Shown here: positions 27,214-34,653 of the stretch, piece after piece
Layout: every line of letters begins with the position of its first letter
Position numbering within the stretch: the stretch's first letter is position 1
Assembly (NCBI GenBank): GCA_028287745.1
Contig: JAQBPB010000038.1
Span: forward strand, 1-64,000
Direction: 5' to 3'
DNA: 64,000 nt
Source: Chloroflexota bacterium
Lineage (GTDB): Bacteria > Chloroflexota > Chloroflexia > Chloroheliales > Chloroheliaceae
The notes under the pieces: generated by a model
The model's input: the letters and a program-made list of their open reading frames with translations, nothing else
What the model was told of the DNA's origin: nothing
Database searches by the model: none
Program-made: the position numbers and the translations under genes

Positions 27214-28275
27214 CTAAGCACCGGTATTACCATTGGCTACCAGCGTCGGTCTGTACTGGGTAACCGTGTGGGTATAGACCGGTTGCGCCTTGCAGGCGCG
27301 GTCGGCCGCTTCAAGCATCCGGACTATTTTCAAACCGACCCACCCGCTGCTGCGCGGTACGTTGCCGGTAGCAATACAGTCCAAAAAGTGCTGGCATTCT
27401 ATCTTCAGGGGTTCGGCGGCCGGAATGCGCGGGATAGTTATATCGCCGGTGAAGTAAGAAGGGGTAAAGTTAATAAACTCGCCTGTGCCGGTTTCCTGGG
27501 GAATGGTTACTTTCTTATCGTAAATGCGGATTTTTTCAGCTTCGGCTACATCGTTAAAGACGGCCATTTTCTGGCTGCCTACCACGGTTACCCGGCGGAC
27601 TTTGCAGGGGTCCAGCCAGCTAACATGCACATTTACCAGCACGTTATTGGGAAAATAAGCTTCACTGAACACAACATCATATATATTGGGGATGATATGG
27701 CTGGCACCCCGGGCGGTGATAAAATCCGGTTCGGCGCCATCCAAAAGGAAGCTTATTATTGAAAAGTCGTGGGGCGCCAGGTCCCACAGCACATTTATAT
27801 CTTTCTGGAAAAGGCCCAGGTTCAACCGGGCGGCATCAATGTAGAAAATCTCGCCGAGTTCGCCACTTTGAATAATGCTACGCAATTTTTCGACTGCCGG
27901 GTTATATTCAAAGGTGTGGCCGACCATCAAGGTCAGGCCCAGGTTATCCGCCAATATGCAAAGCTCCAGGGCTTCTTCGGTAGAAGCGGCCAGGGGCTTT
28001 TCGACCAGGACATGTTTACCGGCCAGCAGGGCTTCTTTGACCAGCTTGTAATGGGTCCGGATTGGTGTGGCGATACACACAGCCTCGACATCACTGTCCA
28101 ACAACTGCTGGTAATCTTGTGTGGTCGCTATAGAGCCGTATAGTTGAGCAATTGTGTTCAACCTTTCTCGGCTCAGGTCCGAAATAATTGAAATTTCGGA
28201 TTGAGGTATTTCATAGAAATTTCTTATGAGTTTTGGTCCCCAATAACCACAACCTATAATTCCTACTTTAATCAA
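27214..28275 (-). CDS. Gfo/Idh/MocA family nucleotide-sugar dehydrogenase (WbpB-like)
   Basis: The 353-residue protein starts at a TTG placed five bases after AGGAGG. It has an N-terminal Rossmann fold with [13 protein letters not shown], the conserved EKPLAAS motif near 95-100 and HTFEYNPAV, typical of Gfo/Idh/MocA oxidoreductases that act on nucleotide sugars. With the acyltransferase and aminotransferase next to it, it fits the 3-dehydrogenase step on UDP-GlcNAc-uronate. No UDP-GlcNAc 6-dehydrogenase is in the window, so the precursor must be made elsewhere. It is the first gene of the operon, preceded by a long noncoding region. Confidence 0.9.
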   Translation of the reverse strand: MIKVGIIGCGYWGPKLIRNFYEIPQSEISIISDLSRERLNTIAQLYGSIATTQDYQQLLDSDVEAVCIATPIRTHYKLVKEALLAGKHVLVEKPLAASTEEALELCILADNLGLTLMVGHTFEYNPAVEKLRSIIQSGELGEIFYIDAARLNLGLFQKDINVLWDLAPHDFSIISFLLDGAEPDFITARGASHIIPNIYDVVFSEAYFPNNVLVNVHVSWLDPCKVRRVTVVGSQKMAVFNDVAEAEKIRIYDKKVTIPQETGTGEFINFTPSYFTGDITIPRIPAAEPLKIECQHFLDCIATGNVPRSSGWVGLKIVRMLEAADRACKAQPVYTHTVTQYRPTLVANGNTGA

Positions 28276-28423
28276 CTGCCCCTCCTATTATTTATTCATC
28301 CGGAGCCTATAAAATAAGCATTGGTTTGCTTAATGAATAGGTCCCGGAACCAACCAACCTGGGTTGATAGTTCTTGACAAATTAAATTAAAGGGTCAATA
28401 ATTTATCCCAAACCCTCAAGGTC

Positions 28424-28437
28424 TTGACTTTAGTCAA
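28424..28437. promoter_or_regulatory. FNR-like palindrome TTGAC-TTTA-GTCAA
   Basis: The perfect inverted repeat TTGACTTTAGTCAA, flanked by C and G, has the arrangement of Crp/Fnr-family operators (TTGAT/C-N4-A/GTCAA). It lies about 150 bases upstream of the first exopolysaccharide gene. Related sequences occur upstream of both oxidase modules. No Crp/Fnr regulator gene is in the window. Confidence 0.45.
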
Positions 28438-29726
28438 GATGTTAGAGCTTTTGGGTTATTTGGATGTTAACCTGGAGATAAATGCTCAACTCATATATCT
28501 TGAGGTTAACATCTGCAGCATAATTACCTGCAAAGTCTTTATCAGCCTTATACAGCCAATTTACGGCTATTAAATTAATGAGCCCTGGATTTCTTGATCA
28601 GGTAGGAGAGGGAGACCCAGCACTTGGCTACCCCTAAGGTCCCGGTTTAGCCAGGATGTTAGAGCTATGGTAACTTTGTACGTACTTCCAGGAGGTTTCT
28701 CAACTTAACCACTTGGAAGGGTATTTCTTTCTTTACACCGACTCAAGAAATAAAAATCTCATCTTAGGGTGAGATTATTATTCAAGTAAAATTCCCCATT
28801 ATAAGTTAATAACCCACGTTTTAATTAAATTTTCAACCATAAATAAATCCCAGGTTGTAAGTGACCGGCCTTCCTCGCTACTAAAGAGCTTCCGGTACTA
28901 AACATTCCTGGTGTTCCGTCTAAAAACCTATAACTTAAATTCCAGGTAAAATCTACAAATAATTTGAAACCCATCTGGCTGGCATCAGGACGTAACCACT
29001 TAATAACAATAATACTAACAGTTACTGAAAATAGATTTCCATTTTAAATGCAAAGATTTCTTTACAAATTATGGTAGGGCGTCCCTTAAATTAAGGGTTT
29101 AACAGTTGATTAAAACAATATAACACCAGGCAACAAGCCTATGGGGCTATTTAATTCGAAACCTCTGTATGCGCCGGGGTCTCAAAAATACTGTTCAGGT
29201 AAATTGCGTAGGGTAACGTAAAAAATTTTAACACAAAGTCATAGCTAAATGAATAGTAAAGTTAACATAAAACAAGCAAAAAGTTAATCAATTTCAAAAA
29301 AATTCCAAAAGCAAGTGTTTTAAAAACGGAAAATCCCGGCAAAAAACCGGCAAAAAGGCCGATTTCTCGGTTTAGAAACGCTTTTACCATCGAATCTGCC
29401 GCCTATGATAGCCATATTTACCAGTTTAACTACTTTTGTAGCAGAAATTACAACGGGCCCTTTTAATCCTTGTATTAAAAATTCAGAGTGAAAGATAAAG
29501 AATTAATTTATTTTTAATGTTGCTTTTTTTAGCTTATTTTTCAACATTTATTAGCCATTTAACCGATTGCATAAGTAGACTCTATTTTAGATCCTTGAGT
29601 TTCAACCGGGCGGAGGTCATATTTAAGGTATTGACAAAAATTCACCTGTGCTTTACCCTACTACGCGTAGGATTAACACTGGATGCAAGCATAAAAATTT
29701 ACATCCAACACGTTTGTGGGTTCATA

Positions 29727-29783
29727 AAAGAAGCATAATTGGTTCAATAAAGAAGTATAATTGATTCAATAAAGAAGCATAAT
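29727..29783. repeat. 22-bp tandem repeat, about 2.6 copies
   Basis: The unit AAAGAAGCATAATTGGTTCA plus AT is repeated at 29727-29748 and 29749-29770 with two mismatches, then partly at 29771-29783. It lies in noncoding AT-rich DNA. Confidence 0.85.
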
Positions 29784-30194
29784 AGGAAACAAAGAGACAA
29801 AACCAGTCCTTTCCAACTCCATAGCACCTTTTAGTTTATATCTCTTAACTATATTAACTGAATTTTGAATAGCAGTTTAATCACAAATTAAATTAGCTTT
29901 TACTGAGATGTGTCCGTAACTGAACTACTATCTATGTACATGTGCCTGCCACAAATACTTTTCCTGATTGTATGAAGAGAGTCGTAAAAAAAACAATAAT
30001 TTCCTGTGCGTGGTCCTCACCGTCACTGACCTTTTAAGTCCATACCATTATAGTAGTTTTACTTTTATAAAGTATCTTTAGAGTCATCTAAAGTTTCAAC
30101 TTGGCGACTTCCGAACCTTCTGTACAGCTTTAAGCATCCTGAAAAAGCGTTGAACCACCCATCGCCTGAAGCGCACTAGAGTGGCTTGAACATT

Positions 30195-31685
30195 ATGAAT
30201 AATGTTATAAAAAGCTGGGAAACAGGTGCTATAAAACCCCTTATGAATGGTCTGGAACAATTTCGAAAGAAAATCCAAGAATACCGGCGGCCCACAGGCA
30301 AATCTCAGAAGGATTTGGCGCAGGCAGTTGGCCTGCATCCGAACGTTTTAAGCAATAAACTGAACGCCTCCGGTAGTACGCTGCTAACTTACCCGGAAAT
30401 CAAACGAATAATTTTTGTGCTGGTAGAATGGGGCGCCATCCGGGAAAAGGCGGAAGTAATCGAATTGCTTAGCATAATTGGCCGGGATGCGGGCATTTTT
30501 ACGCCCGAAGAATGGCTAAACCCACCCTTTGACCAGCTTGACCGCTTGCCGAAAACCTCTCCACCGGACGCGCCAGGCGGACAATACCCGCCGCAGCCGG
30601 GCGCGATTAAATATAAAGCTGAAGTTAACAACACTCCAGACGATATCACGCTAATTAAGCCGCACCTGCGCCACCATGCCGATTGGGAGAGAGCCCTGGA
30701 TGTCAGTAACTTTTTTGGGCATAGTATAGACCTGGATTTGCTGGAGGACTCTATAACCAATAAACAGGCCCGCATAATTTTGCTGCTGGGCATGGCCGGG
30801 CTTGGCAAAACTATTCTTGCCAGTAAACTGGCAAAGCAGGCTGAGAAGCATTTTAAACATGTAATATGGCGTTCCTTGCGCGCTTCCCCGCGACCGGGGC
30901 AGCTGCTTAATGATCTTTTCGAACTTTTTGAACCGAATGTTGCCGCCTACGCCCACCCCCCGGAAACTTTGACCGAGAAACTTAACTGGTTGATTTCCTT
31001 TTTAGAAAATAACGCCTGCCTGATTGTCCTGGATGGTTATGAGAATATACTCCAGGCCGCCAATCGGGCCGGGATATACCAGGCCGGTTTTGAAGGTTTT
31101 GGGGATTTGTTGACCTATTTCGGCCAGAGCCACCACCAAAGTTGCCTGATAATTACCAGCCGCGAGAAACCAAACGAAATAATTGCTCTTGAAAGCAATA
31201 CCCCGCTAATGCAAACCCATGTGCTGGCGGGGCTTAATTATATTGAAGCCCAGGAATTTCTAAAGAGTCAGAACCTGCACGGCACGCAAGAAGAATGGAA
31301 CGAGCTTGTCACGCAATACTCCGGCAACCCGCTGGCCTTGAAGCTCGGGGCCTGGACCATCCGGGAAGTATTTGGCGGCAACATTCCTGATTTCCTGCAC
31401 CTTAACGAACCGATTTTTGGCGACATCAAACTTATGCTGGACCAGCAATTCAGACGGCTCTCCCCGGCGGAACAGGAAATGATGTTCTGGCTGGCCTCAG
31501 AAAAGGAACCAGTTGCCCTGGAAAAGCTGGAAGAATATTCCAAATCCACCTCATCCCGCCTTCAACTAATCGAAACCCTCGAATCCCTGTTTCGCCGGAC
31601 CTTTATTGAAAGGGAAGGGGATAGGCCGCTATTCAAACTCCAACCCATCTTACGAGAGTACATTACCAAATTTTATAGTAACTAG
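30195..31685 (+). CDS. HTH-NB-ARC STAND ATPase lacking a sensor-repeat domain
   Basis: The start is uncertain: ATG 30195 or ATG 30240, neither with a strong ribosome site. The protein (496 residues from 30195) has an N-terminal Xre-like helix-turn-helix (about 25-75, SQKDLAQAVGLHPNVLSNKL), a variable linker, and an NB-ARC ATPase with Walker A LLLGMAGLGKT (near 200), Walker B CLIVLDGYENIL (near 280) and a GNPLALKLGAW region (near 380). A winged-helix segment ends at 496. STAND proteins normally end in WD40 or TPR repeats that sense a ligand; this one stops after the winged helix. It is flanked by long noncoding stretches. It may be a regulator or part of a conflict system; function is not proven. 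Confidence 0.87.
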   Translation: MNNVIKSWETGAIKPLMNGLEQFRKKIQEYRRPTGKSQKDLAQAVGLHPNVLSNKLNASGSTLLTYPEIKRIIFVLVEWGAIREKAEVIELLSIIGRDAGIFTPEEWLNPPFDQLDRLPKTSPPDAPGGQYPPQPGAIKYKAEVNNTPDDITLIKPHLRHHADWERALDVSNFFGHSIDLDLLEDSITNKQARIILLLGMAGLGKTILASKLAKQAEKHFKHVIWRSLRASPRPGQLLNDLFELFEPNVAAYAHPPETLTEKLNWLISFLENNACLIVLDGYENILQAANRAGIYQAGFEGFGDLLTYFGQSHHQSCLIITSREKPNEIIALESNTPLMQTHVLAGLNYIEAQEFLKSQNLHGTQEEWNELVTQYSGNPLALKLGAWTIREVFGGNIPDFLHLNEPIFGDIKLMLDQQFRRLSPAEQEMMFWLASEKEPVALEKLEEYSKSTSSRLQLIETLESLFRRTFIEREGDRPLFKLQPILREYITKFYSN

Positions 31686-32287
31686 TGCCTGGCCGGACCC
31701 GCTGACTTTTCCCGGGCCAACCCTTATAAACCGGTAGTGGCAACAGGCCCCGGGGCCGGGCCGGACCGGTGGCGCTATAACTTGTTGACATATAAGTTAC
31801 AATTATTTCAAGTACTATTCCAGTGATTGAATTTTAACCGCTTTGCCGCAATATTTTAACTTCCCTAACTACCCTTGCCAGTTAAACCCTGGAGTCTCGC
31901 AAATCCATATAACAATATCAATCGGATTCATTTGAACGCTCACCCGGATATTATAATTTACCTTGGAAGTAACACCTATTAGCGGTCATATAGGACCAGA
32001 TAATGCCAGGTGAGCCTGGATTGACATTCTTTGGCTTAACGTTTAGCCGCAAACCGCCTTCCTCCCCTTTTCACCAGATTAATCTCAATCCTTTTGCAAT
32101 GCCCTTTATTTGTAATTTTGTCCAATCCACTTTGTATTTCGTATAAATATAGACAAGATAATTACCAGGCCAGGCATAGTAGCTAAGAAGTCCTATTGCA
32201 GGGAAGGGATAAGTTGAGTTAAATAAGCTAAATTATTAAACCGGTTTTATCCGCATAGCGAGCTTTAAAAGCGCTTAGGAGCTAATT
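31686..32287. other. Noncoding region
   Basis: The first 100 bases are GC-rich with a palindromic GGCCCCGGGGCC, which may end transcription of the STAND gene although no U-tract is seen. The rest is AT-rich. I see no gene, RNA or clear promoter. Confidence 0.5.
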
Positions 32288-32569
32288 GTGACAATGCCAA
32301 TTGATCTGGAAAAAACTAACCCCAAAGGAATCGTGCTTTACAGCGCTTATGAGGAATACCTGAAGACAGGTAACAAAGTGATCGAAGTTAACCATTTTGC
32401 TGACAGATTAAAATCCTGGATACCGGAGAAAGAAATACAGCCAATTTTAAAATTTCTGGAGGTTGATGGCTCCATAAAACTAATTTCCAGGAATGTCGTG
32501 GAAACACAGAGTTTTGAGTTAACCTACTTTGGCCTGTACCGGGCCTATAATAAATTTTTATTCAGTTAG
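32288..32569 (+). CDS. Small uncharacterised protein, possible winged-helix
   Basis: This 93-residue protein starts at GTG 32288, six bases after AGGAG. It has no signal or membrane segment and is rich in charged residues. The order of predicted elements (helix 18-27, helix 38-45, helix 52-63, hairpin 64-80) and the phrase ILKFLEVDGSIKLISR are reminiscent of a winged-helix domain, but this is only a visual impression. It stands alone between a noncoding region and the convergent anti-sigma gene. I do not recognise a family. Confidence 0.65.
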   Translation: MTMPIDLEKTNPKGIVLYSAYEEYLKTGNKVIEVNHFADRLKSWIPEKEIQPILKFLEVDGSIKLISRNVVETQSFELTYFGLYRAYNKFLFS

Positions 32570-32636
32570 GCGTCTGCGAAACCCGGCGCAGTTAATGGGT
32601 GCGAGGGTAGTTTCAGGGGTTTAAGGCCGCTTTAAT

Positions 32637-33284
32637 TCAGCTCAAACCCAGTTTTTCGATTACAAGGATTTTGTCTTTCAGTTTAATTTCCAGCTGGTAA
32701 GTTCCCCCGGGCAAGTCTTGAAATTCGATTTCACCGTTGTCACTTAACCTGGTGGAAAACCGGTTGCCCCCGGCAGCGGTTAAGCTTGCTTCTGCCAGGC
32801 TTCCGGACCCGTCAAACGGTAGTATCTGGCCCAGTAAAGTGAAATGGGCCGGTAAGAACGCCTGGCCCGGTGAAGGCACTACCTGAAGGTCTAACTCATA
32901 TACATCTGCCTCGTAGAGTAACTGGTAAAAACCGGCCAATTCCTGACCGCGCAAGCCCTGAACCAGGCTGGTACGGCTGTCAAAAGTCAGGACCGCCGCT
33001 AAACGGTCCAGCAGGCCCGGTTGCTTATAGCGATTCCTAAAGGCCAGTTGCAATTGGGCCGCTAAGGCCGGGGCCGGTTTAGATTGTTTATCCAGTTGAA
33101 TAGCCTGGGAAATTCGACTCAACAGGCTTAACTGGGAAGCGCAAACCGGACAGCCCTGTTCGAGATGGCGGCTCATTTTTTGAAATTCTGCTGCTTCCAG
33201 GCGTTTTTCGTGATAATCTACTAATGTTTCATAAGAAATACCGGCCGGACAACTTTGCATTAAAAAATTTGGATTTTCTTTCAT
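32637..33284 (-). CDS. Putative zinc-finger anti-sigma factor
   Basis: The 215-residue protein starts nine bases after GGAGAG. Near the N-terminus it has H40-x4-C45-x2-C48 (HLEQGCPVC), close to the Hx3Cx2C zinc site of ZAS anti-sigma factors. A helical segment and a C-terminal domain (about 110-215) follow, the latter rich in beta strands and ending LEIKLKDKILVIEKLG. No membrane segment is visible, so it would be a soluble anti-sigma. It lies 165 bases downstream of the ECF sigma gene on the same strand, as is usual for such pairs. The C-terminal beta domain may sense a signal or bind a partner. The zinc-site spacing differs by one residue from the classical motif. Confidence 0.75.
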   Translation of the reverse strand: MKENPNFLMQSCPAGISYETLVDYHEKRLEAAEFQKMSRHLEQGCPVCASQLSLLSRISQAIQLDKQSKPAPALAAQLQLAFRNRYKQPGLLDRLAAVLTFDSRTSLVQGLRGQELAGFYQLLYEADVYELDLQVVPSPGQAFLPAHFTLLGQILPFDGSGSLAEASLTAAGGNRFSTRLSDNGEIEFQDLPGGTYQLEIKLKDKILVIEKLGLS

Positions 33285-33449
33285 TACTAAAAACTCTCCG
33301 GAGTAACCTGCTAATTAACTTCCAACTTCGCTTAAAACCGGATACATTAACATATTATTAAGAGATAGTTCTTTTATCCAAAATACATTCAATCCTGAAA
33401 ATTCGGGCAACCGCCCTGTACCCGGCCCGCTTTTGATTAGTCTCCCCCC

Positions 33450-34043
33450 TTAAAACCCCATGCCCGCCATTAAATAGGCTAATTTTTTCAAGCAGCGCGC
33501 CCGGGAAGGTCCTACCGCGCCTTCAACTATTTTTAGTTCGCGGGCGACCGCGCCATAGGAAACCGGCCCATCCGAGAAATAGAGCAGTTCCAACATTTTC
33601 CGGCAGCGTTCATCGAGTGCAGCCATACTCTTTTGAAGTATTTCCAGTTCTTCGTGCTTAATTTGAGCATCATACAGCGGTGCCGAGCTATCCGGTAGCA
33701 GGTCAAGATAGTTCATTTCTTCCTGAGTACTTTCCCGGTTTCTAGCCATATCGGCGGCGGTTGTGGTCCGCTCACTTTTACGGTGCAAGCGCCAGCATTC
33801 GCGCCGGGTGGTTATTAATAACCAGCTTTTAAACTTTTCCTGCTGGTGCAGGGTAGGCAGCTTTTCCAGCACGATAAGGCATACCGAACCAAAAATATCA
33901 TCCGCTTCGGATTTACTAAACCCAAGACTGAAAGGGACCGAGTAAATTAAAGACTGGTAGCGCTCGATTAAAGTTTGCCAGGCATCTTCCTGACCCTGGA
34001 GGCATCTTTCTACCAGTTTTAAATCACTTTCACTATTCTTCAT
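33450..34043 (-). CDS. ECF-type RNA polymerase sigma factor
   Basis: The 197-residue protein has a sigma-2 region (about 22-90; ADDIFGSVCLIVLEKLP for core binding and -10 recognition) and a sigma-4 region (about 135-190; ERCRKMLELLYFSDGPVSYG, then ARELKIVEGAVGPSRARCL as the -35-binding helix-turn-helix). It starts eight bases after AGGGA. It is followed by a putative zinc-finger anti-sigma and is divergent from a TPR-CHAT protease and subtilisin gene pair. It therefore probably controls one or both of these units; no promoter motif could be verified. Confidence 0.92.
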   Translation of the reverse strand: MKNSESDLKLVERCLQGQEDAWQTLIERYQSLIYSVPFSLGFSKSEADDIFGSVCLIVLEKLPTLHQQEKFKSWLLITTRRECWRLHRKSERTTTAADMARNRESTQEEMNYLDLLPDSSAPLYDAQIKHEELEILQKSMAALDERCRKMLELLYFSDGPVSYGAVARELKIVEGAVGPSRARCLKKLAYLMAGMGF

Positions 34044-34653
34044 AAGCTAATCCCTGGCAAGCAATAAATATAGCGCGTTCCTGCGGGCGGTAAGCTTAGC
34101 TGCCTTGCCCGGCACGCAGTTTTCAATGGCACTATCTAAAGATGTAAACCAATAAGGGAATCTCTTTTGAACAAGAGAACATTAAAAGGGCGGACACCTG
34201 CAAAAAGCAGGTAATATAAGTTTCATTCTGCCACATTTAGCCGGTCTTTGCATCACCGGTAGGCGTTGTCCTTATAAAGGCGGTAGAAACCTTCACCAGT
34301 ATTTCAAGCATTCCGGGTGGTTGTAATTGAAATAGTAACTTGATTCATTTTGATTTGAAATAAGCGTCCGGCGATTTACCTTTACAATTTGTCCGGTTAG
34401 ATAGTTTAGCCGTATTTATATTAACGAATATATTAGTAGCAATACCTCAAGGCGTCCAACTCATTTCCTTTAAGATAACCAGTAGTTGCTAACTAAGTAT
34501 TTATTACTACTCGGGATATTTTCACACTCAACCGCTACTTTTGGGGTGATTTGGTGTTATAGAATTAGCTGAAACAGAATTTGGTTTAAAATTCACCGTA
34601 ACCAGCGGGATAGACCGGTAGGAAGCTAGCAGGACCGGACTTCTGAGGTAACT
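34044..34653. promoter_or_regulatory. Divergent regulatory region between ECF sigma and CHAT genes
   Basis: This 610-base gap must hold promoters for both directions. It contains a hairpin ACCTGC/GCAGGT with an AAAAA loop (34196-34212) and AT-rich tracts at 34360-34530. I see no second gene and could not identify a shared ECF promoter by eye. Confidence 0.45.

Larger units (their letters stand above)
28276..30194. other. Long (1.9 kb) AT-rich noncoding region upstream of the exopolysaccharide operon
   Basis: No gene is convincing here. It contains an FNR-like palindrome (28424-28437), an 11-bp inverted repeat GATGTTAACCT/AGGTTAACATC (28463-28473 and 28503-28513), and an imperfect direct repeat of about 35 bases sharing GATGTTAGAGCT (28416-28450 and 28634-28668). 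It also has a minus-strand terminator-like hairpin AATCTCA/TGAGATT followed by TTTTTATTT (28751-28776) and a 22-bp tandem repeat (29727-29783). A 73-codon frame at 29517 looks like chance. It may hold the long leader of the operon or an unrecognised RNA. Confidence 0.55.

Noticed and set aside
29517-29738. Plus-strand frame of 73 codons in the long noncoding region
   Set aside because: AT-driven composition, no ribosome site, and it runs into the tandem repeat.
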